Below the pieces are notes generated by a model. The model ran no database searches and was not told where the DNA came from. It saw only the letters and a program-made list of their open reading frames with translations. From assembly GCA_003971905.1 (NCBI GenBank), contig RSEE01000130.1, positions 92,391 to 156,390 on the forward strand: a DNA stretch of 64,000 nucleotides, given 5' to 3'. The translations under genes and the position numbers were made by a program. Each line of letters starts with the position of its first letter. Positions within the stretch are counted from its first letter, which is position 1. This DNA comes from Moniliella sp. 'wahieum'. Taxonomy: Eukaryota; Basidiomycota; Moniliellomycetes; Moniliellales; Moniliellaceae. Shown here in pieces: positions 11,150 through 22,100 of this stretch.

Positions 11150-12400
11150 CCTTGAGCGCGGCGCTCGGTGCGCCGGGCCGCCGCTTCAGCGGTGGCGGTG
11201 ACTGCGCTGAGGTCCATGGGCTCCGCTTCGGGCGACGAGGGCCGAAACCAATGATTGCCGCCCGATCCCGGGGAGATGGCGGTACCATGAGCGCCCAGCG
11301 ATTGCGATTGGTCGATGTCAATGGCCGCTGTGCGCAGTTGTTCGAAACTGATCGTCCCAAGTGAGCCGACTCGCCGCGGGAGGCGATTGCGTCACGCACC
11401 CGCGGCTTCAAGCCGTACAGAAAGCAATAGTAGCGGTCCTCATCCGACGCGTTGGGGTTCCAGCGAGCAGCAGAACCGTGAACGTAGCGGAATAGTCCGC
11501 TGCAGATCCCGTCTGCCGAAGACGACGAAACTCCTCAAACGCCTTCAGCGCCGGGTTGGCTCGCCCCACTGCTCCAGGAAAGCTGCGCGAAACGCAGGCC
11601 AAGACTGGAGGGCGGGTGTGGTGCGCGCCTCCAGGGGAAGGGCCACCTCCGAGCCGAACTGCTCGACCCAAGTGAGGGCCTCTCCCTGCAGCAGGCCCAT
11701 GAAGCGGTCGATCCATGCCGCCGCGCCCATATGCGTGAGGGCGACGCGCGCGTAAATCTCGAAGGAGGTGACGACGTGCTGGGCCTGGACCCGGTCACGA
11801 GAGTTGGGATTCGCACCAGACGAGGCGGAAACGAACGGGCTCGAACATCTTAGGCTCTTCCGACCCGTGTTCGGGATGGCAGTCAGATCACCATAAGGCC
11901 CAGGGGCGGGAGGGGCGGGGGCCGAGGACACCACGAGTTTGAGCCTCCCGTACCGAGGCGGCCAACGGGCCTCTTCCGCGCAAGCGCCGCCTCCTCCCGC
12001 CGCTGACGGAGGCGGTGCTCACGGCGCTTCGCCTCTTGCTCATCCTCGAAAGCGGCGCTTCGCCTCTGCTCATCCTCGAAAGCGCGCGCTGGTCCTCCTG
12101 GGCTGCAAGGTAGCCTGTGTTCCCGGCCTCCGTCAACAGAAGCTGGCGCATTCTGCGGGCCTCATCGACCCGGCGCTGAGCGGCCCGAGGTCCAGGCCGG
12201 ACAAGTCGGAGGCAGGCAATGTATACCCCGGGGCGCGGCGCAACAGACGGAGCTGCATGGGGGGGTTCAGAGGGCCCAGCCGGTGGAACCACTCCGGGCC
12301 ATCGTCGTCGAACGGAGGTCAGAGGGGGGGTCGGACGGGGGTCGGATCGGGCCGCGCCGCGCGATGGGGTGCGGCGCGCTAGGGTTACTGGGGTCACGGG
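11150..12400 (-). CDS. Gypsy Gag, capsid-like region
   Basis: Minus-strand reading frames give a retrotransposon gag core: AAAWIDRFMGLLQGEALTW, the hydrophobic WPAFRAAFLEQWGEP block, FRRLRQTGSAADYSATF and, in the next frame, YCFLYGLKPRVRDAIASRG ending in a PMDLSAVTAT motif that usually precedes a CCHC knuckle. No CCHC knuckle is visible after it. The N-terminal 150 residues before 11934 are charged and of uncertain frame. Gag would form the particle. Frameshifts near 11500 and 11930 interrupt the frame. Confidence 0.75.
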
Positions 12401-12463
12401 GGTTGTCGTGGATCGAGGACATCTCTGGTCGGGCTCGCCTGTTGACGGTTAGACGAACGATAA

Positions 12464-12641
12464 TGTCACAGTCGGGGCTAAGGCGAGGAGACAGGATCGG
12501 ACTAGGCCAAGGGGTGTAGCAATCGTTCGTGGGGAAGAAGCAAGAACAGAGGACATGGTGCGAAGTGGAAGGAACAGGGAAGGAGCGAGACGCTCGAGAC
12601 GAAGAAATTGGAAATGGAGCGAGATCAGCCAAACTATGACA
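12464..12641 (-). repeat. Gypsy 5' LTR (element orientation)
   Basis: 178 bp partner of 8978-9159. It should hold the element promoter. The primer-binding site just inside (minus strand beginning TTATCGTTCGTC) does not match initiator-Met tRNA by eye. Confidence 0.9.
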
Positions 12642-13149
12642 GTCATGACCTTGCTACCCCTAACCTAACCCATTGCTTTGGAGGAGAAGTGGCCACAGGA
12701 GAGATGGTGGATGTGTGGTCTGGGTGCGGAAGAGGCATCAAAAATTTGAGCTAAGTGGCTCGTGATTTGGCCATGCCCTTCAGCTCCTCCTCAGGCCTAG
12801 GAGTTCCGCTGTTTCCCCTCTCCTGTTTCCCTCCTTGCCCAGCAGCTTAGCCCCGAGCTGCTTGATGTTCCTCTGTATAGGCGTTGCTGTGCCACACCAC
12901 CACCACCAATGCGATTGCATCACCCTCTCGAGGACCATCAGGACTCCAGGTCTCATCATCAAGTTTGAAGGCAACGTTTAAGGCCGCGATGGCGAAAGTT
13001 GATGTGGCCGCAGGCCAGAAGGACACCCTAACCCACACCCAAAAATGCATTTGATCGAACTTAGGATTAAACAGGTACAAATTTCTCGGATATAACTGGG
13101 TGGGCTTGGGGAGGTAAACTTGAACCGGTCACTAGTCACTGTACACTAA
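12642..13149. other. intergenic, no supported gene
   Basis: It contains a short telomere-like CCCCTAACCTAACCC near 12656-12672 and a 25-bp motif CTTGGGGAGGTAAACTTGAAC (about 13107) that recurs near 15446. No coding signal was seen. Confidence 0.4.
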
Positions 13150-15175
13150 GATTCAGCGCAGGAGCGAGTTGTTTCTCCCAAGGGGACTGAAACAATGGCA
13201 ATGCAAGAGGACGACTCGTGACTACTGTGCGGGAAAGATGACGATCGGACTAGGGGGCTTGGGGGATGGGAACGTGTGGTGTAGCGGGGGGAACAACCAT
13301 TAATCAGCACCGAGAATCGGACAGGAATGTGAGCAAGAGCACAACAACTCCACAGAGAGAAACCTCGGGGGGGGCTAGTACGTACCACGCAGAAGAGCCA
13401 AGCCCTCTTCTGCTCTGCGGCGAGCGAGGGCGGTGGTCCTGTTGGGCTGCAGTGGGCGTGTTCGGCCGGAGGCGTCTCGTGCGTCGGAAGGAAGACAAAC
13501 ATCACAGCCATCCTCCATCCTCCTCATCGAGCCAGTCACGAGCACACTATGTATGTCGTGGCCCATCCGCCCCCGTTGCTGCGGAATCCGGGGGGACGAT
13601 CCGGGGGTCCTCGTGTGGCGGAATGCCGCGGCGGGCTGATGCGCGAGGTGACGTCACACGTCTCTCTTCCCACAGCGCGCAGGCGCGGGCCCAACTATAG
13701 CCTCTTCTATACGATCCAAGCCACTCGGCCGCGGCTTTTGCCTTCCACTTGCCCCATTTCCTACTAACCCCCCCGTGCTCATCGTCTCCATCCCTCCCAC
13801 CCCACACTCACCCACACTAACACCATGGTCGCCCGCCTCGCCTCGGTCCTCGCTCTCGCCACCCTCGCCGTCACGGCACCACTGCCGCCCCACTCGCCAA
13901 GCGCGACCAGGTCAGCTTTGGCGCCAACCTGGGCTCCTTCCCGCTATCATCAATACCTGGTACAACGGCCACAGCAGGCTACACAACCAACGTCACCCTC
14001 GACCCCGACGCACGCGAGCCCAAGGCTAACGCGTCCTCGACGCCTACCCCTATGTGTCCTCCTGTCTCTCCCGCCATCTTCTTCTTTCCTCTTTCCTCTT
14101 TCCTCCTTCCTTTTGCCCCGACCATGCATTTTCCCCGTACCCACCAAACATGCGACTGACTTTTTGCTTGTTGGATGCGCGTTGTTGTATAGGACGGCCA
14201 CAATGCGACGGCCGAGCAGTTTGAGTTCCAACTCATCGGTTCCAACGCCTTTGGCCTCCGACAAGGTCAACTGGGAAGACCAACCGCAGCCATTGCGTTG
14301 GTGTGCTTCGTCCGTCCGGAACGCCATCGCGGTGCCGGCACGCTGTGCACTGGGAAGACGGTGCGCAAACTGGCCACTTCGCCGGCGCACCTGCACGTAC
14401 GACGATGAAGGACGCCTTGGCACCGCAACTGTTTGGCATCTCCTTCCAAACTTCCGGTCCTAATGGCGAGTGGGGGTACTGGAACATTTACTTGTTGGTG
14501 ACAAGCCCTTGGACAGGGCTTCAATGGTTAACGCCCAGCTCTCCACTAACGACCACCGGTCCATTCAGTGGACTCGCACTCAGGACACTACCAGCAACTT
14601 GTTCTGTTTCCCCTTTAACGACTACATTACCCCGATCCCCAATGCCTAAGTGAAACCTCTTTCGCTTTCGGTAGCGGTTCCCTCTTCGTGCCTCGCGCGT
14701 GGCCACATGTACACTGGTTTGCTTTTATTGCTCTCTCCCGCTGGCTTGGGTACCTAATACCCACAGCGTTCCCACGTTTCTCTCCTACCTACCTATTAAC
14801 AGCTGAGTCTCAACGTTCTCAACCTCCTAAATCCAAACTGTTCCAATACGTTTTTTTCCAAGCTCAAAATTCCTTGTCTCGTCCTGCTGTCCTCCCGCAC
14901 CCCACTTATTTGCTTCCATGGCCAGGTGGCCGACGCATTTCGCACTCTGCCTTCTGTCTTCTGTTTTTGATGTCTTCTTTTGTCTTTGGTCTACGTCTTT
15001 TGTCTTCGTCTTCGGGGGGCGCGTGATGCACGTGATGGTCTAGGGCTGAACGGCAAGACGTTTACACCTCAGCCTGAGGCCCTGAGGACCAATCGCAATC
15101 AATGGTCCGATGACCCTGCCTTAGGCCTTCGTAGTAAGTAGTACCTCGTCTCCCGTCCGCCGTTGCGCTCTCAAC
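13150..15175 (+). repeat. segmental duplication, copy 2
   Basis: Collinear partner of 3830-6118, in the same orientation about 9 kb away. It includes upstream sequence, the secreted-protein gene and the shared CCTTAGGCCTTCGTA tail. It is shorter through scattered deletions in simple sequence. Confidence 0.9.
13825..14649 (+). pseudogene. secreted-protein gene, copy 2, with multiple frameshifts
   Basis: Starts with the same MVARLASVLALATLA signal peptide as copy 1 and ends with the same FCFPFNDYITPIPNA tail (TAA 14647-14649). The intron is conserved in place: donor about 14051, acceptor TATAG at 14189-14193. Relative to copy 1 it has lost several bases in exon 1 (after LAVTAP the frame departs from the AAPLAKRDQ region) and in exon 2. 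In exchange it keeps the correct GGCCACAATGCG exon-2 start and an open C-terminal frame that copy 1 lacks. Copy 1 and copy 2 are thus broken at different places. That suits either independent decay or sequencing noise in two working genes. Confidence 0.65.
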
Positions 15176-15336
15176 TGTGCTCCGTAGCATACACTACATT
15201 ACGATGACGATCGCATCGATGGTCCTGTGTCTCTCCCTTCTCCCTTCCATTCATCAAGCTAGCGAATCCCCCCGCCTCTTTTTTGAGGAGAGGGGAAGGG
15301 GGTTGGGGGGGCACTTGGTATTGTTGCTTTGGTGTT

Positions 15337-15410
15337 CCTTTCTCTTTCTTTTCTCTTTCTCTTTCTCTTTCTCTTTCTCTTTCTCTTCTCTTTCTCTTTC
15401 TCTTTCTCGT
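15337..15410. repeat. (CTTTCT)n hexanucleotide microsatellite
   Basis: About 12 units of TTTCTC/CTTTCT with minor interruptions. No gene is associated with it. Confidence 0.9.
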
Positions 15411-17250
15411 ACTCTCAAGCCCGAGCCTGGCCATGGGGGGTGGCCTTGGGGAGGTAAACTCGAACTGGTCATACATTGACGGTAGAACGTTGAAGAACGC
15501 GGGTTCATTTTCTGCTTCAGCTTCACCCCCCTTCGTTATTCATTGGGCTCTTCACATACTGAGGCGCTGATGCTGAGTGACTGTGAGTATATACTCCTCT
15601 CACTCCCACGTCACGCCCAGACACGCACGCGCAGAGCGCAGCACTCAGCCTGAGTACTCAGCTTTCGGCACTCAGTCATCTAGTCATCGATAGCGCGAGA
15701 GATACACCTCGAACCCTCCCCATGGACTAGGTACCGCGAATAGGAACCCCTGTTCCATGTTCCATAATGTTTTCCATGTTCTCGGCATCGATTGTCAAGG
15801 ATCGATCTTATCGACTTGTCCATATCGCTCCTCGAGCTTCAAGCTTCAGACAGCCTCAAGCTGTATTACTCCTGTCGCCGAAACCCCAAACGTTATGCCA
15901 ACTGCCCCACCCATGTCGATGAAGCTTCAACCAACTGGAAGCTTGAAGCTTGACGCTTGACGGCTTATCCTTAATCCTTGGCCTCGTTAACCGTTTTTAC
16001 CCGGCATAAGTTAACCGTTCACCATGGACCCGCTTCCTATTACGACTCGCGTAGATAGATACCACTCCATCCCGATGATTTCCTTCACATCTCACATCTC
16101 ACATCTCCCATCCCATCGGAAGCAGAGGATCGAGGACGAGGCGGATGCGCGCGCGGCTGCGCACTTACGGGGTACGGGGTACGACGCCGAACGGACGACG
16201 CTAACGTTATCTCGGACGCACTTCAGTGCTAGCTCGTGCGCAGCCTCAGCGCTCAGCCTGAGCGGCCTCAGCGCTGAGGCTCAGCCGCTCAACAGCCCTG
16301 CCAATACCCCACGCACGTTCCCCTATTTAGTCCATCCGTGCCCCTCCCCCCCTCCCCGCACCAAGCCGGCGGTGCTTAAAAGACCATGGCCATACAGCGA
16401 GATAGCGAGCATGCAATTATACCGACAGAGAGTTTGCGCAGGAAAGCACGTGAGAATTGGATGGGCAATGAGAAATGATTAATGAGATCTTAGATGGATG
16501 ATCGATGATGGGCTGAGCTGAGCTGAGCGAAGCGAGCGTCGGCATGTACCGTGTACAGAAGACTGAACGTGCAAGAAACCAATACGCAGAAAGCACAACC
16601 ACTTGAAGTGTGACCCACAACGGTCCAAAACTGTGAGGTGCTACGCGCGCCCAAACCTGTCCCCAACCGGTTCGTACCAAAATATACCGAGAAAAAAAAA
16701 AGAAACGTGCCTACGCGCAGGTGCCGAGAACGAAAAAGAAGAAACACACATAGCTACCTACCAGCCAGGGCGAGCGCGACGCGCCCACGCGACTGGGTCT
16801 GCGGGGGCAGGGGGAGGGGATAAGGGGATAGGGGGATAGGGGGGAAAAGAGAATCCGAGCAACAAGAGGTCCAAGCGAGACGCGTGACGGCAACGAGAGA
16901 AACAGAAGGAGAAAGGGAAAGGAAAAAAAAAAGAAAGGAGCGCGGGCGTCCAAGATGAGAAGAGGGCTGACTAGTGACTGTACAGACGTCCACACCGTAC
17001 TCTAACCCTCCTCTTTCTCCCGTCCTTGGAGCACCTGCGTCCTTCCTCCCCCCTACCTCTGCCTTCCCTCGGCATCACACCCGCTCAGGACAAAAAGAGA
17101 AAAGAGAGAAAAGAAGACGAGACAGAAGAAGAGCGGAAAGGGGGAGGGGAGGGTGAGGGGAATCAGACCGCCGAACCGCATCCGCATCAGAGGGAAAGGG
17201 AACGGGGTCACCGGTCACGTGGCAACGAGACCAGAGGGGAGTAGGGTCAG
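15411..17250. other. intergenic, no supported gene
   Basis: The sequence is rich in short palindromes (for example CCTCAGCGCTGAGG at 16266-16279) and has simple purine runs at 16.69-16.94 kb. No ORF has domain resemblance. Confidence 0.4.
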
Positions 17251-17257
17251 GTCACCC

Positions 17258-17725
17258 TTACCCGGCGCGGGGCGCGGTTCTGCGCTTCGGCCTTGACACG
17301 TGCCTCGAGCGTGGTGGTCTTGGCAGCTGGGCGGCGGTGGGCTGGCCGTCGTGCAGCGCCGGGTTGGCCGGTCCGAGTAGCGCGTCGCATCGGCGGTGCT
17401 GCCCTGGTAGGAGGAGGTGGTGCGCGTCAGGCCCTCTGGCCGGCGGGCTTGGCCTTGGGCTTGTCGGGCGACGAGAGCAGGATCCCTGGGGGGGGGGAAG
17501 GACGCGGAGAGGGAGGGGTTAGGTTAGGGGTGTGTACGTGTGGGGGGAGGACGTACCATGGTGGAGGAGAGGGGGAGAGTGGTGGTGGTGGTGGTGGTGG
17601 TGGGGGGGTGAGGGTGGTGGTGAGGGGGGCGTGTGAGAGGCGGAGGATGGATGTTGCCATTCGGCGTGACAAACCAACCGGCGGCGGCGGGAGCGAACTG
17701 CGGCACGGCGGCACTGTCACCCAAC
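17258..17725 (-). CDS. possible unrecognised spliced gene (fragment)
   Basis: Support is limited. A GTACGT donor at 17556-17551 (minus strand) is paired with a polypyrimidine-CAG acceptor at 17488-17486, a 71-nt intron. Downstream, strongly G/C-ending codons read ILLSSPDKPKAKPAGQR, then (in shifted frames) GLTRTTSSYQGSTADATRYS and TTTLEARVKAEAQNRAPRR, ending at a possible GTAAGG donor. Upstream, GDSAAVPQFAPAAAGWFVTP has the same bias. I recognise no family; start and stop are not determined. It could be a small basic, disordered protein. Confidence 0.35.
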
Positions 17726-17899
17726 TCTCAGACCGCGTCTGCACCCGCCGCCGCACGGCGCCAGTGTCGTCCAAGCCGGCGGCGCGGGCCGTGCGCAGGG
17801 CCGCTGGGCAGGGGGGCAGTGTGCGGGCGTCCGTGCAACCCTAGCGCAGCGCAGCGGATGTGTCAGCGCGGACGACACAGCGGCACAGTGCGTGGGAGT

Positions 17900-19162
17900 C
17901 ATTAATCAGCCTCCGCAGGCGCCGCGCCAGCCGCTGTGACGTCACCGCACCAGCCGCAGCGGTAGGGTTAGCCTTCCACGCCCATCGGCCGTCGTCGATC
18001 GTTGGATCGGTGCAGCTGCCTGGCCCGTGCTCTGCCCATCCGAGGCCAGGTGGAGGATGCGAGTGAGATTAGTTTACAGGTGGAGGAAAAGATGCAAGCC
18101 AAGATGCAGGTATAGAGGGCAAGGGCGAGGGCAAGGGCAAGGGCAAGGGCGAGGAGAGGGAGAGGGAGAGGGAGAGGGAGGAGGGAGAGGGAGAGGGAGA
18201 GAGAGGGAGAGGGAGAGGGAGAGGAGAGGGAGAGGGAGAGGGAGAGGGAGAGGGAGAGAGGGAGAGGGAGAGGGAGAGGGAGAGGGAGAGGGAGAGGGAG
18301 AGAGGGAGAGGGAGAGGGAGAGGGGAGAGGGAGAGGGAGAGGGAGAGGGAGAGGGCAAGGGCGAGGGCGAGGGAGAGGGAGAGGGAGGAGAGGGGTGGTA
18401 AAGAGTGGTCCAGTATCAACGAGTAGGCAAGGGCAGACAGGCGAGAGTCGAGAGGGGACAGCAGACAGTCCGCAACCAGTGGCGGTGGGCAGGCGGGGAG
18501 TGGCGAGCGGGGAACAAGGGTTGTAGCGTCCGGCGACGTTCGGAGGGTGTGTCTCATCAGGGAGCAGGAAAGAGCGCGCGTGCCAGCTGGGCCGTGCGAC
18601 GGAACACCATCTTCGTCCCTCGCGTGAGGTTGGGAGCAGAGCATCGCGCATCGCGTAGGGAGCAGTGCACATCGAGTATCGAGATGGTGTGCAGTGTGCA
18701 GGGAGCAGGGAGCATTGCGCCCCTCTACCCGTCCACTCCTCCACGCCCTCTGCGCATCTGGGCTGCACGCCCAGGATGCAACCCCCAATCCGACGGCCGG
18801 AGAGAAGCCCAAACCGAACCCGAACCCGAACCAGCGCAAGAGCAAGAGCAACAGCCAAAACAAGCGAATCAATCCCATGCAACACACAACCCGCCCGCGC
18901 GCGGGGCGAAACACCACACGCTGCGCGGTACGCTGAACTCCATCTTGAATCACGTCGCTGGGCATGGTACGTAATCTCCTTTGGGTGATGACTTCGGTTG
19001 GAACGGGCTGGTAGCAGCATCGATGGACGGACGAGCAAGGGGGGTGGAGCAGCGCGGTTCGATGCACGGTTGGCACCTCTCAACGGCTGTGGGGTGTGTG
19101 TGTCGCTTTTGGTCGTCTTGGTCGTCTGGGTGGACCAGTCGACTGGTGGTCCGACCTGAGCG
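17900..19162. other. region downstream of the RAD5-like gene
   Basis: Apart from the purine tract, no gene is supported. A long minus-strand open frame across here is read-through of one helicase exon and not coding: no domain is present and its third positions are not biased. Confidence 0.4.
18111..18397. repeat. (GAGAGG)n purine-rich minisatellite
   Basis: About 280 bp of GGGAGA/GGCAAG hexamer variants, a polypurine-polypyrimidine mirror-repeat tract capable of triplex (H-DNA) structure. All frames are open, which extends shadow ORFs on both strands. Confidence 0.93.
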
Positions 19163-22100
19163 CTAGCCCTCGTGACGCAACCGCTCGGTATCGCCAAAGA
19201 GGCGAACCAAATTCTGAGCTGCCTCGCGGCGATCCCTCGGCTCGCGTTCGCCCCGTTCGCCAATCGATTCGGCCAGTTCCTTTTTGCGGTGTTGGAGGTT
19301 AGACCAAGTTTTCCTCGATGGAATGGCGCATGATCAAGCGCAAGGTGACCACGGGCCGGGTTTGGCCCAAGCGATAAATCCGGTCCAGAGCTTGCTCTTC
19401 GCTCGCTGGGTTCCACGCTGGATCTAGCAGGTACGCACGACAACTGCTCGAAGCCAAGTTGAGTCCCACCCCGCCCGAACGTAAGGACACCAACAACACT
19501 TCGATCCCTGTATCGTCTTTGAACTGCGCTAACGCTTCCACCCGCGCCGCTCGCGCCATCGTACCGTCCAATTGCGCCGTACGGATCCCGACCCGGTCCA
19601 AAGCCGCACGCACACGCGCAAGCATACTCGTCCATTGCGAAAATACAACCGAACGAATAGGCGCCGCGTGCGCAACGGGAACAGCTCGTACCAACGCTGG
19701 CTCCGGTACCGCCGCTTCGGCCGCTTGCACGTCCACCCCGCGCTCCAACAACCGCACCCGCCGTTCCTCCTCTTCCTCTTCCTCCTCCTCCTCTTGCTCC
19801 GCTTGCGCCTCGCCCACACCATTCGCCCGCTGCCGCATGCATCTGCGCAACCCGCGCCTGCGCCAGCGCACGCTCTTGCTCAGCCAGGTGGGCACGCACC
19901 TTGCCCGCCCGCTCGGCTTGCAGCCGCGCCAGCTCGTCCGGCGGCGTAGGCACGTGGTCCAGCACAGGCGCACGAGGATCGTACAGCTTGCTCAGAGGGT
20001 TGCACAGCGAAAACGGAATCAAGTCCCGTACCAATGCAAGGATCTTGGTGCTCCAGTCAGGATATAGTTGGCTTGCTTCGGTCGGCGATAGTTCAAGGAG
20101 GGTGTGTGCCGCCGCACGCGCAATGGGGTCAACAAAGGGACTTGCAGCACCCGTTCCTCCTGCCCCACCTTCGGCCCCTTGCCCCGCTCGAGGAGCCTGA
20201 CGCGCGACAGGAGCACGGAATTGGAATTCGCCTTGGTCTGTGCGGGCTGCGGTTCCGGTTTCGTTGTCGTTGTCGTTGTCGTCGTCGTCGTCCGTGTCGT
20301 CGTCGGGCGGAGGAGGACCGTGTCGAGCAAGATGGACAACCGGTGGGTGCAGACGGGACACGCCACTTCTTCTTCCTCTTGCGGGTGAGGCCAGTGGGAC
20401 GAAGAGGGCAAATGAGGTTCCCAACACGGCGCACATACCAAATGCTGGCACTGGTCACCACCACCCCTCCTCCCCTCTCGGACTCGATTCCGGTCTCGAT
20501 CCGGTCTCGATCGCAGTCTCGGCACCTTGCCCTTGCTCCGCCTCCACGTCCCGGCCACATACCAAACATTGCGCCATCGACGCTTCGCGCCACGTTTGGA
20601 ACAAGCGCCGCGCGCGTCCCGCGACAGACCGTGCTCTCGCACCAACTGCTCAATCGGTAGATCGCCATGCCGCTTGTCCACCCCTTCGTCGGGCAAGTCG
20701 GATGGTCACACGTCGATCGCAACCACGAAATCTCTTTCAAGATTTGCTTCATGTTGAGCGAACTGGTGTGCTGGTCCTTGCCCTTGTATTAGCATTGCCA
20801 TTGCCATTGCCATTGGCATGGTCCTGCCTCGCGAGCGCTTTGCGAAACTCATCAAAATCTTCCTTGAACGATTCGTGCAGCGCAAGGTACCGCGCCTTTT
20901 CCATCGGGTTGAACGCCAATTTGGTCGTGCCGCCCCACTTGGGCGGGAGCGCGAGCAACGGCCGTCCATCCGGTCCCACCGTCTGCTTGGTCCGACGCAA
21001 CGTGAGGAACTTCATGATGGCTTGTACCCGGGCAGGGGCAAGCCGTCGCGCTGGGCCGCACTGAATTTGCGTGCGGTCGAGAGGGTGAGACCGGCACGGG
21101 AAATGTGGCACCATTGCGCCCACACTTCTCGATCGGCAAACGGGCTGAGGCGCAAGAACCGAATCAACGCGTACAAGTCCGACGCGGCATTTTGGATCGG
21201 CGTGCCGGTCAATACGATCCGTCGTGGCGAGGATAAGTTGCACACTGCTTGACTTTGGTGCGTACGCGCTTCCTTGATAATGTGCGCTTCGTCCAGCACG
21301 ATACGGAACCACTCGATCCGCTGCAGTGGGTTCACATGTTCTTTCCGTTTGTTGGCCTTCTTGCCATTCGCGCCTCCGTCAGCCATCTGCTGTTTGCGCT
21401 TACGCTTCTTCTTCTCCTCGCCACTGGTCCACGTCGTTTGGTTGGCAAACTCGGTGGCCAACGTCGCATACGTCGTGAGCACAACATCATGCGCAGCGAC
21501 CTGGTGCAGGTCCGAGGTACGACCAGAACCATGGTAAATGTAGATCCTGGGTCGATCGTGCGGGCCCCAGTGCTCCACCATCTGCTCGCACCAATTCGAA
21601 ATGACCGACATGGGACACACAATCAGCGTCGCTGCTGACCGAACGGCGAGATTGCGTTTGCGCACGCGCTCCTGTTCGTGCCGTTGGTCTTCGCGCTTGT
21701 GGCCATCGGGAACGCCACCCCCGGTGCCCCGACGCGGCCGCTTGGTCATCCCCTGAAACTCGGGTTCCGACTCGGACGAGTCCAAGAGAAACGGGCTGTC
21801 CTGCGAGTTGGGCCGGACAGCCATCTGGGCCGGGCCGGCTGTTTGCGCCCAGGCACGCGCTTCAGACAACGTATATGCCACCAAGGCAATCACGCTAATC
21901 GTCTTGCCCAACCCCATGTCGTCCGCCAAGATCGCACCGCGGCACAGCTCCGGACGCTCTTTGACCCGCGCCTTGGTCACCAGGTTGTAGTACCCCTTGA
22001 TGGCGCCGGACGAGGACAAGACCGGTCGCCATAACGACACGGTGCCACCTCCTCTGCCGCACGGTCTTCGATCGTAGGCATGCTTCCGTCCGCAAGCGGT

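Larger units (their letters stand above)
8978..12641 (-). mobile_element. Ty3/Gypsy LTR retrotransposon lacking protease, reverse transcriptase and RNase H
   Basis: Near-identical LTRs (8978-9159 and 12464-12641) begin TGTCACAG and end CTATGACA on the plus strand. A 4-bp direct repeat GTCA flanks the element (8974-8977 and 12642-12645), consistent with a target duplication inside the palindrome GGTCATGACC. On the minus strand the order is LTR, gag, a Pro/Gln-rich tract, integrase, purine tract AAAGGGGGCAA (next to 9160), LTR. About 3.3 kb of internal sequence is too short for a full pol. I see no YxDD, RNase H or aspartyl protease motif, so the central part of pol is missing. The element is presumably non-autonomous. 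Confidence 0.85.

Noticed and set aside
11152..11755. Plus-strand ORFs across gag
   Set aside because: Shadows of the minus-strand gag frames; no domain and no bias.
12656..12672. Telomere at CCCCTAACCTAACCC
   Set aside because: Only two degenerate units, internal to the window.
17968..20451. 827-codon minus-strand open frame
   Set aside because: Only its upstream part is a real helicase exon (acidic linker and STKILALV region). The rest is read-through of repeat and GC-rich DNA; the conserved helicase motifs continue in another frame.
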